In this document: piece after piece, positions 8,419 through 16,168 of the stretch
Position numbering within the stretch: position 1 is the first letter of the stretch
Layout: every line of letters begins with the position of its first letter
From: a virus
IMG/VR virus record: IMGVR_UViG_3300050343_000256
Coordinates: 20,979-84,978 of that record
DNA length: 64,000 nucleotides
Strand: one strand, 5' to 3'
The notes under the pieces: generated by a model
What the model was told of the DNA's origin: nothing
The model's database searches: none
The model's input: only the letters and a program-made list of their open reading frames with translations
Position numbers and translations under genes: made by a program

Positions 8419-9108
8419 ATGGCACAGTGGCCGCTACCACCTGATCTGCATTCAAGAACAGAGGCTGGTCCGCTGTGCCCTTTCAGCGACCACTCCCTTG
8501 GGAGTAGAGACGGACGAATCGCGAGATATGACGACAGCCATGCTTGCGTGAGATGCGTCTCAGCACTAACAGAGGGAAGGCTGACTCTGGATGTTCACAA
8601 GATTCACCGCAATCATCGTCGTCGTTTTCTCGAGTTCTGGTCGTTCGTAGAAATAAATGAACCAGATGAATGCTGGCCATGGCGAGGCAAGCAGCATTCA
8701 AAGACTCACTCTACATATTTCTCTATCCCACGATTCTGGGGAAGCGCACGTCAATACTCCGCTCAGCGTGCTGCTTTCTGGTACAGCTGGGGTGACGTTG
8801 GGAGACTTCCCATTAAGGCAGTTTGCGGAAATAATCAGTGCTGCAATCCGTTACATCTGAAAGCAAAGGGAGTTCCCCACTTTCATCACAACAGACATAT
8901 GAGCAAAATTGACTTGGAGTACAACTCAAACAAACTCGAGCACGATACGCTTTTATTCTTAGAAGCAACCAAGGAGAAAGACTCAAGACGCTTTGAAAAG
9001 ATTCAAAAAACCAACAAGCTCTGGATTGATTTCCGGATGTCATCAGACAAGCCAGTCCAAATTGAAGACCTGATAAAGGCTGCGATGACAGAAGAAGACA
9101 GTCCTTAG
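8419..9108 (+). CDS. HNH-type endonuclease-like protein
   Basis: 229 residues. The N-terminus has Cys20 and a CVRC pair (43-46), suggesting a zinc ribbon. DECWPW (83-88) and the C-terminal CGNNQCCNPLHL (136-147) match the pattern of phage HNH endonucleases (ECWxW...HxCdNxxCCNPxHL). The first His, expected two residues before Cys136, appears to be Ala here, so catalysis is uncertain. A charged helical tail follows. It may be a free-standing homing-type nuclease. Confidence 0.7.
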   Translation: MAQWPLPPDLHSRTEAGPLCPFSDHSLGSRDGRIARYDDSHACVRCVSALTEGRLTLDVHKIHRNHRRRFLEFWSFVEINEPDECWPWRGKQHSKTHSTYFSIPRFWGSARQYSAQRAAFWYSWGDVGRLPIKAVCGNNQCCNPLHLKAKGVPHFHHNRHMSKIDLEYNSNKLEHDTLLFLEATKEKDSRRFEKIQKTNKLWIDFRMSSDKPVQIEDLIKAAMTEEDSP

Positions 9109-9152
9109 AATTAGTCAATTAGAAAAGAAACTTACACAGTACGTTTAGAGCT

Positions 9153-9851
9153 ATGGGATCAAGCGCAAACTACGACACCAGAACAGGCAATTCAAACAAC
9201 TACGATGCAGGGCATTGGGGAAAAGGCAACTTTGATATCAAGGAATTAGCCGAGCGCTATGGCCTTGACACCAGTAATCCAGGCAGAACAGAGCATGACA
9301 TCTACGGGAAAGATGCAGATGGCAATGAGGTCTACATTGGGCGATCCAATATGGGCATGGCGTCCAACAAGGATCTAATCAGAGCACACTCAAATCAAGC
9401 GCATCCAGATGAGGGCGATCATTTCGCTGAAGGCTCAAACCTAAGCAGCAGTGGAGATATTCGAGGTGCAATTCTCAATCAATGGAATAGAGGTGCAGCT
9501 GCTAAAGCAGAGCCAGAGCCAGAGCCAGAACCCGACCTTGTCCTTGAAGAGTCGACTCAAAAGTACAAAGACACTCGACTAGATCTACCTGAAAACGCGC
9601 AACCAGAATTCGGTTACTCAGACGACGTTTACAAGGACGCCATCAGCCACGGAGACGATTTAAACAAGCACTATGCACGAAAATTTCTTCCAAGTCTTGA
9701 AGCAGAAGCGAAGCTGACTGCTCACGAGATAGGAAGAAGCGGCCTAAAGCACATGCAAAATATGAAGGGCACAGTCGGAGGGCAACTAGGTGACGGAAAA
9801 GATTTGTTTGAGTATTACGCCAACTATTTAAATGACGCCTACGACGCGTAA
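9153..9851 (+). CDS. Hypothetical acidic protein with Glu-Pro repeat
   Basis: 232 residues. The N-terminal 100 residues are Asn/Gly/Asp-rich (KELAERYGLDTSN, GRSNMGMASNKDL). A short Glu-Pro repeat (about 118-126) separates them from an acidic helical C-terminal half. The GRSN and HSNQAHPDE segments resemble phage virion-associated low-complexity proteins. No domain recognised. Confidence 0.6.
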   Translation: MGSSANYDTRTGNSNNYDAGHWGKGNFDIKELAERYGLDTSNPGRTEHDIYGKDADGNEVYIGRSNMGMASNKDLIRAHSNQAHPDEGDHFAEGSNLSSSGDIRGAILNQWNRGAAAKAEPEPEPEPDLVLEESTQKYKDTRLDLPENAQPEFGYSDDVYKDAISHGDDLNKHYARKFLPSLEAEAKLTAHEIGRSGLKHMQNMKGTVGGQLGDGKDLFEYYANYLNDAYDA

Positions 9852-9922
9852 CAATTCTTTGCACGACTGAGCAAGCATTTTGCACGACAACCCGGTAACT
9901 TCTGCTCAGTTGCATTTCCGAC

Positions 9923-10648
9923 TTGGAAGCCCCGGCATTCGAACCGTTCAAAGCCACTTTTGTTGATGGCAATCAGTTCCCCCAGCGATTGGCCTATACG
10001 GCTTTGCATGCTGATTACTCAGAGAACTTTTCTGATAGCAGCGAGCTCCCTGAAGACAAAGCTGGACGAATCGTTGTTGATCGATTACTGAAGGGCGGCA
10101 AAGGCCACTGGGGGCCTCTCGAGCACCCGTCCATGAGCCTGATGCTTAGGGCAGATCACAACACCATGATGCAGCTGCGAACTCACCGCGTGGGCTGCAC
10201 GTTCGATTATCAGTCAATGCGGTATAGCGGTGAGCGCATTCGTAAATGTGCCCAACGAAAAATCAGGCCTGAAGAAGTCTTTTACGTGCGGCCACCTGGC
10301 ACTTATTGGGACCGCCAGGGCGATAAATATATCTGGACAAATAGTCAAGCCGAAGAGACATTGGCGATGTGTCTTTCGTCTGCAATTGATTACGACCGTC
10401 TACGACAATCAGGAGCCTCAGAAGAACACTCGCGGTCAGTGCTGGCAACTGGATACCTTCAGCATGGGCTAGTAACTGGAACGCTCAGGTTCTGGCTTCA
10501 TCTTCTAGATGTACGAGCGAAAGCCGATGCTCAAATGGAAATTCGAGACTTAATGAACTTAATCGAGTTACAAGTTCAGCGCTGGGTCCCCGAAATATGG
10601 GGATGGTATCAACAACACCGCCACCACAAAGCACTACTCGCTCCGTAA
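9923..10648 (+). CDS. thyX: Flavin-dependent thymidylate synthase ThyX
   Basis: 241 residues. ThyX methylates dUMP to dTMP using FAD and methylenetetrahydrofolate. The signature region RTHRVGCTFDYQSMRYSG corresponds to RHRxxSxxxxSxRYS, with Cys in the place of the first Ser, as in the cyanobacterial-type branch. The C-terminal TGTLRFWLHLLDVR..ADAQMEIR matches the helix that binds dUMP and FAD. It starts at TTG 9923 without a good ribosome-binding site; no better start is in frame. Together with the dCMP deaminase it completes a dCMP-to-dTMP route. Confidence 0.92.
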   Translation: MEAPAFEPFKATFVDGNQFPQRLAYTALHADYSENFSDSSELPEDKAGRIVVDRLLKGGKGHWGPLEHPSMSLMLRADHNTMMQLRTHRVGCTFDYQSMRYSGERIRKCAQRKIRPEEVFYVRPPGTYWDRQGDKYIWTNSQAEETLAMCLSSAIDYDRLRQSGASEEHSRSVLATGYLQHGLVTGTLRFWLHLLDVRAKADAQMEIRDLMNLIELQVQRWVPEIWGWYQQHRHHKALLAP

Positions 10649-10909
10649 ATGCCATTGAACGCCACTCGCAATTCCATTGTTATGGATCAAATAAAAAAAG
10701 CTGAACTCTATGGTCCCGTAAAAACTGACGAGACCGAACAGCAGATCATGCTGATATCCGCTTACGGAGAGTTGCAGGCTTTCTGCCAAGCGACACAAGA
10801 CAATCCGTGGCAACGCGAACTACGAGGTACTGCACAAGCTGCGCTGTTAATCGTGGACAACCTTCTCGACACTTTTGAATCTTTAAGGGATCTTAGAAAA
10901 AATGATTAG
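10649..10909 (+). CDS. Small hypothetical helical protein
   Basis: 86 residues starting directly after the thyX stop; an internal ATG at 10682 (MDQIKKAEL) is an alternative start. All-helical, with a central hydrophobic stretch (AALLIVDNLLDTF). It overlaps the next gene by 8 nt. Function unknown. Confidence 0.6.
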   Translation: MPLNATRNSIVMDQIKKAELYGPVKTDETEQQIMLISAYGELQAFCQATQDNPWQRELRGTAQAALLIVDNLLDTFESLRDLRKND

Positions 10910-11345
10910 ACCAGAACCAATTGAAATGCTTGCAAGCTTGTTCCCAGAGCTGCTTAAGGCGAAATCAAAATCTGAACGCGAATCTACAGTCAAGTACAGC
11001 CTTCTGGCTTCTGAGGTTGTATGCCTGGACCTAATCCGACTATTCGACCAGGGCCTGCAGCGCTATGGCCGTGGCGTCTTGGTGATGCGTCTAAACAAGG
11101 GAGCAAGGGACTCAACCTATCTCACTAATAACGACTTAAGCCAGGACTATGAAATAGCTAAAGCTGATGGCGACAAGAAGACGGCTGAGGCCTTGAAGCA
11201 GGTAATCAAATTGATCGACAGCACAAATCCTGAGAAGTGGGCAATTCTGATGCGTGTCGACAATTCAGGTATCTCTGCGATGCGAATCAACCGAGAAAAT
11301 CCGACTGAAAACCTCGAAGCAAAATTGGAGCAAATCGCAGAATGA
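10902..11345 (+). CDS. Hypothetical helical protein
   Basis: 147 residues, mixed alpha/beta, with RGVLVMRLNKG and a Lys/Asp-rich helix (AKADGDKKTAEALKQVIKLI). It overlaps both neighbours by a few bases (ATGA with the 35-residue gene at 11342). No domain recognised; part of the plus-strand early operon. Confidence 0.65.
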   Translation: MIRPEPIEMLASLFPELLKAKSKSERESTVKYSLLASEVVCLDLIRLFDQGLQRYGRGVLVMRLNKGARDSTYLTNNDLSQDYEIAKADGDKKTAEALKQVIKLIDSTNPEKWAILMRVDNSGISAMRINRENPTENLEAKLEQIAE

Positions 11346-11449
11346 GTGACTCCAGTCTTGGCTATTTCACAGTTGGCATATTACTGGGCCTGGTAATTGC
11401 CATCACAGCCGATCTTGCACTCACACCCTTAATGGCATATGGGGGTTGA
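11342..11449 (+). CDS. 35-residue single-pass membrane protein
   Basis: A tiny gene starting in an ATGA overlap with the previous stop. After MSDSSLGYF, almost the whole protein is one hydrophobic helix (TVGILLGLVIAITADLAL). It ends by overlapping the next start (ATG 11439) by 11 nt. Position and overlaps argue that it is translated. Function unknown; it could be a regulator or membrane anchor. Confidence 0.6.
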   Translation: MSDSSLGYFTVGILLGLVIAITADLALTPLMAYGG

Positions 11450-12071
11450 ACATCGGATCGAGCTTGGCCCTCCAAAGAATTTAGTGGAAGCCGCTAAAGC
11501 AGTGATGGGGGCAATCGACTTTGACCCCTTCTCTACAAAAGACATTAATCGTCTTGTTCAAGCGGCAAGGTTCTTAGACAGAGACCGTGACGCTGAGCCA
11601 GAGATTGCGCTTGAAAACGTATTAGCTCCTGACTGGGATCTACCTGGAGAGAAACGAGCCTTTATCGCACCAGCTCATGGGGCTCAGTGGAGTCGCAAAC
11701 TGATTAATAAAACTCTGCGGGAATACCAAAGAGGCAGAGTTGATCAGGCTGTTATCTGGATAAGCAATAACGAAACGCTTACCAAAGTCCCCTGGATCTG
11801 GAATTTTCCAGTCTGCATACCATTCAAGCGATTACGTGCAACATGGTATGACGACGAATTGGAAAAATTTAAGAACACAGTCCCTGCAAGTTGGTCATCG
11901 GTTGTTTATCTGCCGCCTTCAGATCCACAACGCTTTCATTCCAAGGTCTCGCTTTTTCATGCCTCATTTTTCACGATGGGCGCGATCATCTTCAACGAGA
12001 TGAGCGGGCACACTGACTGGGAAAAAGCTTACGAGCTAGGCATGAAAAAGAAATACAACTATTACACCTAA
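11439..12071 (+). CDS. Phage DNA N6-adenine methyltransferase-like, catalytic motif lost
   Basis: 210 residues with the order seen in phage-type Dam-like methyltransferases: an IDFDPFST element (SAM-region DPxS), LAPDW, a hydrophobic strand with a downstream W..K, then ISNNETLTKVPW and FPVCIPFKRLRATWYD. The decisive NPPY (motif IV) position reads APAH, in FIAPAHGAQWSRK. If the assignment is right, the enzyme cannot methylate in the usual way and may be a DNA-binding or decoy derivative. Overlaps the next gene by 1 nt. Confidence 0.5.
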   Translation: MGVEHRIELGPPKNLVEAAKAVMGAIDFDPFSTKDINRLVQAARFLDRDRDAEPEIALENVLAPDWDLPGEKRAFIAPAHGAQWSRKLINKTLREYQRGRVDQAVIWISNNETLTKVPWIWNFPVCIPFKRLRATWYDDELEKFKNTVPASWSSVVYLPPSDPQRFHSKVSLFHASFFTMGAIIFNEMSGHTDWEKAYELGMKKKYNYYT

Positions 12072-12499
12072 TGCTCTTACCATTTTCACATTCGGAATTA
12101 GATGAGTTCTGCATGCCGGACGGGGAAATTTTCTACGTCTTGCGCTCTATCGTGTACGACTCATGGCTTACATGGCAAGACGCACTGCCTGAGCCAATAG
12201 AACAGAGAACGCTGCTTAACGAAGACGTAGTTTCTAATGTCGTCAAGTTGGCATCTTCTCTTCATTCGTTTCATCAAAGCCTTCCCGACTATCGACCTCT
12301 TACAAAAACACCTTTTAAGGTGACTCGATGGTGGGACCCAGACGATAGAGATGAACGCTGGAATAGCGGATCCGCTTGTTTATTTTCAATGACAGACTAT
12401 TCTGCCACTGATTTAGTACGGCTGATTCAGAAGAAGACAGAGCTAGCAGTAACACCAGTATCTAAGCGCTACGTTGAGGCATACCTTCCTGACTCGTAA
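12071..12499 (+). CDS. Hypothetical protein
   Basis: 142 residues, coupled to the preceding gene by a TAATG overlap. Acidic N-terminus and a Trp/Asp-rich middle (KVTRWWDPDDRDERWN). No membrane segment and no recognised domain. Confidence 0.6.
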   Translation: MLLPFSHSELDEFCMPDGEIFYVLRSIVYDSWLTWQDALPEPIEQRTLLNEDVVSNVVKLASSLHSFHQSLPDYRPLTKTPFKVTRWWDPDDRDERWNSGSACLFSMTDYSATDLVRLIQKKTELAVTPVSKRYVEAYLPDS

Positions 12500-12504
12500 A
12501 AGGT

Positions 12505-12687
12505 TTGTACGTAATACTGAACTTTGTAAGCTCATTCTTTACGACCGTTGTCCTGTCCTGCGCAGATCCAGTCAACTGGGACAACTGCTATCCGCCTGAC
12601 AAGTGGCTTGTCCCTTGGATACACGATGTGGTCCACTTGCATAAAGATGGCGCTTATCACGAAGAGAAATGTGCGCTAAATCAATAA
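12505..12687 (+). CDS. Small secreted or membrane-anchored Cys protein (TTG start)
   Basis: 60 residues from a TTG preceded closely by AAAAGG. The first 20 residues are hydrophobic (VILNFVSSFFTTVVLSC), like a signal peptide with a poor lipobox-like end at Cys19. The mature part is Trp/Asp/His-rich with three further Cys. It could be a small lipoprotein or spanin-like subunit, but this is weak. It converges with the minus gene at 12681 (7-nt overlap). Confidence 0.4.
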   Translation: MYVILNFVSSFFTTVVLSCADPVNWDNCYPPDKWLVPWIHDVVHLHKDGAYHEEKCALNQ

Positions 12688-13154
12688 GCGGAATAAGTAC
12701 CACCACTTAGACCACTCAACCCAGTCGAGTCCAGACCAGTTGAGTCGGCCTTGGGCTCGTCATCAAAATCGTCTCGATCTTTGCTGAACTGTCTATCGAT
12801 CATTGCTTTGCGCTGCTCAGGATCGAATTGCTTGCCAATCCATGACTCCTTGCGAGCACCGAAGCGGCCAGTTCCTTGCTGATCAAAGATCTTACGGTTA
12901 TCGGCTTGCTTGGCTTGGCGCTGCTGGATAACACGAGTACCGGTTCTTCTGCCTTCTAGAGATTTTCTTCCTCCTGTACTGCCACCATAATTTTCGGCCT
13001 TACGTGCCGTAGCTTTGATATTGCTCATGTAACGACCAAGCAAAGCTTCACGTTGATCTACGGTTTTATTAGAAGCTTTGACTCCGTTATAGAAGCGCAT
13101 CCCTGAATATCTTCTATCCATGACCAGTCTTTTTATCTGAGGTATCCACGACAT
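12681..13154 (-). CDS. Hypothetical basic low-complexity protein
   Basis: 157 residues, or about 146 from the second Met (MDRRYSGMRF). Basic Gln/Arg/Lys-rich middle, an acidic stretch DRDDFDDEP, and a Ser/Gly-rich C-terminus ending TYSAY. The style matches the low-complexity virion proteins on the same strand at 35-40 kb. No domain recognised. Confidence 0.55.
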   Translation of the reverse strand: MSWIPQIKRLVMDRRYSGMRFYNGVKASNKTVDQREALLGRYMSNIKATARKAENYGGSTGGRKSLEGRRTGTRVIQQRQAKQADNRKIFDQQGTGRFGARKESWIGKQFDPEQRKAMIDRQFSKDRDDFDDEPKADSTGLDSTGLSGLSGGTYSAY

Positions 13155-13192
13155 ATCACATACGTCTCATCTATCCTAGTTCTAATAGCAGA

Positions 13193-13537
13193 ATGTTCTT
13201 GACGGTGAAGACGCGATACGACCTTATCCCCTTCAAATCCATAGGAGAAATCGCAGACGTTCTCGCCTATGGAGCTGATAAATACACAGCCAACAACTGG
13301 TGTCGAGGCACAAACTGGGGCCGGTATTTCGCTGCTCTGTGCAGGCACATCTTTGCCTGGTGGGCTGGAGAAGACAAAGACCCAGAGACTGGCTTCTCCC
13401 ATCTCGCTCATGCAGGGTGCTGCTTGATCTTCCTAATGGAATATCAACGCAATCAGTGGGGAGAAGACGATCGCTTCTCCGGTCCCGATGGGAAACACTT
13501 CACTAAATACGACGGTATCGATTTAGATCTCAGCTAG
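13193..13537 (+). CDS. dATP/dGTP diphosphohydrolase-like (DUF5664 family)
   Basis: 114 residues. The pattern LIPFKSIGEIADVLAYGADKY, NW..GTNWGRYFAALCRHIFAWW.GE..D and SHLAHAGCCLIFLMEY matches the phage all-helical dATP/dGTP pyrophosphohydrolase N-terminal family (MazG-like metal ligands in the GED/E and RH helices). It would hydrolyse purine dNTPs to monophosphates. In some phages such enzymes serve unusual-base synthesis, but no PurZ-like gene is seen here. It is the only plus gene in this stretch, 38 bp from a divergent minus gene. Confidence 0.8.
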   Translation: MFLTVKTRYDLIPFKSIGEIADVLAYGADKYTANNWCRGTNWGRYFAALCRHIFAWWAGEDKDPETGFSHLAHAGCCLIFLMEYQRNQWGEDDRFSGPDGKHFTKYDGIDLDLS

Positions 13538-14150
13538 TATGAATCGCTCTTGCGTTGAAGGCAATAGACCACCGCTCACCCTCACCTTTGAACGGACCTA
13601 CCGAATGCTGCTGTAAAGCAGGGAACACATAGAAGTCTCGCTCAACAGGTGTAAACGTAGTTTTCATTCCCATTTGGAACTTGTCTGGGTTGAAGCTTTC
13701 TGGCCCATGGAATTCAATACAGCCTCCTTGTTGTTCCAAGATTTGCTCCGGTACTTTTAGATACAAAACACCAGAAAATTCTTGACTATGAACATGGGGA
13801 GGGTTGTAATCACCAGCCTCCTGCACATTCAGCCACATATCATTTACTTGGATTGAATATGTACCTGCAGTCCAATACATTTGCCCCATAAGCGGCCAGT
13901 CTTTCTTGGATTCTTCAATCCAATCGACGCATGACTTGCTAAAGAGAATGTCTAGCTCATTCCACGTGAAATGATTGGTTGGTATTGCAAGCTGCTGCTT
14001 AAGGCTCCCTGCAAGATCGTTCGATTTGTCAATGGCATCCGGGCTATCTATGAGCTCTTCACAGAGGACAACTAGATCCTCATGCAGCACTTCGCTGATC
14101 ACACCTTTCCCGACGTTCCTCGGGAACAAGTGAAACATTTTCGCAAGCAT
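13530..14150 (-). CDS. Putative 2-oxoglutarate/Fe(II) oxygenase
   Basis: 206 residues. The double-stranded beta-helix core carries NPPHVHSQEFSGVLYLKVP (iron His region), DFYVFPALQQHSVGP (distal His) and GERWSIAFN (2-oxoglutarate Arg). This matches the putative 2OG-Fe(II) oxygenase family (TIGR02466-like) frequent in marine cyanophages. Substrate unknown. Its 3' end overlaps the convergent diphosphohydrolase gene by 8 nt, and it starts in a 1-nt overlap with the next upstream minus gene. Confidence 0.8.
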   Translation of the reverse strand: MLAKMFHLFPRNVGKGVISEVLHEDLVVLCEELIDSPDAIDKSNDLAGSLKQQLAIPTNHFTWNELDILFSKSCVDWIEESKKDWPLMGQMYWTAGTYSIQVNDMWLNVQEAGDYNPPHVHSQEFSGVLYLKVPEQILEQQGGCIEFHGPESFNPDKFQMGMKTTFTPVERDFYVFPALQQHSVGPFKGEGERWSIAFNARAIHTS

Positions 14151-14503
14151 TACTCTGGAGCGAACTGACTATTTAGTTGGTTCATCCGCTCACCAAGAGC
14201 AGCAAGCTGTTCATTGATCTTCTTATTCATTGCAGCAGGTGTCTGTTCGTTCCCACCGAAAACTGCTGATTGCCTAGCAATCTGCTGTTGCTGCTGTTGC
14301 TGTTGTGCCATTCGTTGGGCCTCGATCTGAGCTACTTGCTGAAATGCGCTCTGCACTTCGTTTCGGGTAATCAGCTCAGGAACAGATTCTTCGAGCAATG
14401 CAAGTCGCTTACTAAGTTGACCGCTACGAAACACGGCGCTCATTCCTTGCCCGGAAAGAACGCCGATCAGCGCAGCTAGCGCTCCAATTGCAACTGAGCC
14501 CAT
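14150..14503 (-). CDS. Membrane protein with poly-Gln coiled coil
   Basis: 117 residues. Residues about 3-25 form one transmembrane helix (IGALAALIGVLSGQGMSAV). Then come a Leu/Glu coiled coil, a run of about eight Gln near residue 70, and a second helix. It lies just downstream of the lysozyme on the same strand, so a role in lysis or in the virion is possible. The CAG/CAA run could vary in length. Confidence 0.65.
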   Translation of the reverse strand: MGSVAIGALAALIGVLSGQGMSAVFRSGQLSKRLALLEESVPELITRNEVQSAFQQVAQIEAQRMAQQQQQQQQIARQSAVFGGNEQTPAAMNKKINEQLAALGERMNQLNSQFAPE

Positions 14504-14535
14504 GAATAAATATGATTCTCAGCTGAATGTAACAA

Positions 14536-15174
14536 CTAAAGACCTACGATCTCCCTGACACGATTCAAGACATTACCTATAGCCCCAAAGCGTTGTACCT
14601 CTTCGGGAGGGATATTTTTCATTTTATCCATTGCCATTCTGTTCTTTCCCGCAGGTGATGAAGGCAAGTTGAGAGAAGCCCCTCCCATGTTCTGATACTG
14701 ACCTCCATACACTGCTTGCAGCTCGTTAAGAGACTTGCCCCCTTGGCCGTAATACGAGGTGCCTGTTGCTGCTGTGGGGAATGATGCCCATTCCGGAGCT
14801 AAGGCATCAGCTACCCTCTCGCTCATCCCGTCACTTGTAATTACATCCAAGCCTCCCAACCCTTGTAGCCGGCGATCCGCTAACGCCAACGCAGCAATAT
14901 CTTGATTGATCGGAGAGAAATCGTTGAGGCCTAGGCTTTTCGCCAAGGGCTCATATGTCGTGCTTAGGAATTGGTACGCTCCTGCCGCATCGCTAGAAAG
15001 GCCATTACCAGATTGAATAAGCCGTGGGTGCCTACTTAAATCATTAAACTTGGCACCTGTGAACATGGTGTTATAACCATCCTCCCCCGCTGTCCCTTCA
15101 GCGAACCGTATCGTTTGCAGAAGCTTTTGCCCCGCAGGAGTATTTCTAAATTGTTCGTAGTAACCCCTACTCAT
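14536..15174 (-). CDS. Lysozyme/transglycosylase, GH104 (lambda R)-like
   Basis: 212 residues. The N-terminal 110 residues match lambda-endolysin-type muramidases: IRFAEGT with the catalytic Glu26, a GYNTMFTGAKFNDLSRHPR loop, LSSDAAGAYQFLSTTYEPLAKSLGL, and DFSPINQDIAALALADRR. The C-terminal 90 residues are extra, Gly/Ala/Met-rich and unrecognised. It would cleave the glycan backbone in lysis, or locally during entry if virion-borne. It overlaps the NblA-like gene by 8 nt, so it shares that operon. Confidence 0.85.
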   Translation of the reverse strand: MSRGYYEQFRNTPAGQKLLQTIRFAEGTAGEDGYNTMFTGAKFNDLSRHPRLIQSGNGLSSDAAGAYQFLSTTYEPLAKSLGLNDFSPINQDIAALALADRRLQGLGGLDVITSDGMSERVADALAPEWASFPTAATGTSYYGQGGKSLNELQAVYGGQYQNMGGASLNLPSSPAGKNRMAMDKMKNIPPEEVQRFGAIGNVLNRVREIVGL

Positions 15175-15508
15175 TGTCTACGCCTAAAACAATTTCGTCC
15201 ATGTCCAACTCCATTGTGGCAGATTCATAGACATCCTTTATGTAATTAACAGCTTCTTCTTCTGTAGGTTCGTAGCCAAATATTGATTCCAGATCTTCCA
15301 TGCTGTCAGGGGAGAAAGGATCCCTTTGCTCATCAACCCGGAAAACTATTCCAGCCCCTCTACTGAATTCCATGAAGCTCTGCTTCAGCTGAAACCTCAC
15401 CTCCCAACAACCCAGCAAGGCTTCGACGAGTTCCTCCCTGTTGAGATCTTTCGCTTCTAGCTCGACCCGTTTTAGGATGAACTTCTGTTCTTGCGTTAGT
15501 TCGTACAT
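15167..15508 (-). CDS. NblA-like phycobilisome-degradation protein
   Basis: 113 residues. The N-terminal 48 residues (ELTQEQKFILKRVELEAKD, then NREELVEALLGCWEVRF) follow the NblA helix-turn-helix pattern (LTxEQxF.LR...LSREQ....L), and a longer acidic C-terminus follows, as in picocyanobacterial homologues. NblA tags phycobilisomes for Clp proteolysis, and some cyanophages carry it to free amino acids and cut light harvesting. A GAGG ribosome-binding site lies about 8 nt before ATG 15508, inside the HNH gene, which it overlaps by 149 nt. Confidence 0.6.
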   Translation of the reverse strand: MYELTQEQKFILKRVELEAKDLNREELVEALLGCWEVRFQLKQSFMEFSRGAGIVFRVDEQRDPFSPDSMEDLESIFGYEPTEEEAVNYIKDVYESATMELDMDEIVLGVDNE

Positions 15509-15881
15509 TTAAAGCCTCGCCGATTGTCCAATGCGTCGAGATGGGCGCGACCCACGCGGACACCTTGTCGGCTCGCTTTTGACAAAACCAAGACGTCGAC
15601 CTCCACCAATCTAAGTAATTCGGACTAGACCCTTTGGCCCGATTGCAGCGAACGCAGCATGGAACGATGTTGGTTCGAGCCCATCGGTCACCGCCCCACC
15701 TTCTGGGTAGAACGTGATCCAATGTCATTTCCAATGTAGTGCCTTCAGAATCTTGGGATCGACCGCAGTAAGCGCATCCGTCCCAGGCATCTTTTATTGC
15801 TTGCCTATATCTTCTGATCGCTGCCCTTGGTTGCAAATCTTGCAGAGTGATTATGTACCACTCGGGATGTTCAGGCGTCAT
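15360..15881 (-). CDS. HNH endonuclease
   Basis: 173 residues. Classic HNH core: CAYCG, TLEMTLDHVLPRRWGG, NIVPCCVRCNRAKGS and YLDWW, with two CxxC zinc pairs and the catalytic His in DH. The last 50 residues are overprinted by the NblA-like gene in another frame. It is the first gene after a promoter and structured leader (16105-15882), so it heads the HNH / NblA-like / lysozyme operon. It may be a free-standing homing nuclease. Confidence 0.85.
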   Translation of the reverse strand: MTPEHPEWYIITLQDLQPRAAIRRYRQAIKDAWDGCAYCGRSQDSEGTTLEMTLDHVLPRRWGGDRWARTNIVPCCVRCNRAKGSSPNYLDWWRSTSWFCQKRADKVSAWVAPISTHWTIGEALNVRTNARTEVHPKTGRARSERSQQGGTRRSLAGLLGGEVSAEAELHGIQ

Positions 15882-15943
15882 AAGCTAGCAATAGCTATAT
15901 GGCAACCCTAAATATATTTTTTAGTGAACAAAATACATCAACA

Positions 15944-16070
15944 CCCAAGCTCGATTAGCCTGGGCATTCGACTTAATTCTTCCAGGTGCGGCTAAGGCCC
16001 CATCAAAACCTTGAAGTCCTTACGGATACTTCACACCTGGAGGCTCAGAGGCTTCGCCACCCCACCGAGC
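15944..16070 (-). ncRNA. Structured 5' leader with three-way junction
   Basis: On the minus strand, the transcript expected from the promoter at 16077-16105 starts with a G-rich run and folds strongly. A 10-bp stem (15979-15988 with 16034-16043, one wobble) encloses two hairpins: GAAGT..CC/GG..ACTTC (16013-16032), closing a GUAA tetraloop of the GNRA class, and AAGG/CCTT (15994-16012). A further 8-bp hairpin (15944-15964) follows before the HNH start at 15881. The layout is like a riboswitch or protein-binding leader; I do not recognise the class. Confidence 0.5.
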
Positions 16071-16076
16071 TCCCAA

Positions 16077-16105
16077 AGCATAGCGAGTAAGCATGCATAG
16101 TGCAA
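16077..16105 (-). promoter_or_regulatory. Sigma-70-like promoter for HNH / NblA-like / lysozyme operon
   Basis: On the minus strand TTGCAC (16105-16100) and TATGCT (16082-16077) are separated by 17 bp, a close match to the -35/-10 consensus. Transcription would start near 16070 and give a leader of about 190 nt. Confidence 0.6.
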
Positions 16106-16118
16106 GAGCTTTCTCGCA

Positions 16119-16161
16119 TAAAAAAGCCCCTCTGGTGGCGGCCAGAAGGGCTTTCGTTTTG
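16119..16161 (-). terminator. Strong terminator after outer-membrane-type gene
   Basis: AAAAGCCC..TCTGG / CCAGA..GGGCTTT forms a long GC-rich stem with a 6-nt loop, flanked by A-runs on one side and T's on the other, so it can work on both strands. It lies just beyond the stop of the minus gene at 16169 and insulates it from the HNH operon promoter. Confidence 0.85.
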
Positions 16162-16168
16162 AATGCTA

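Noticed and set aside
15940-16070. tRNA or tmRNA in the leader region
   Set aside because: The fold is a three-way junction with a GUAA loop; no T-loop consensus, anticodon arm or CCA-end layout was found.
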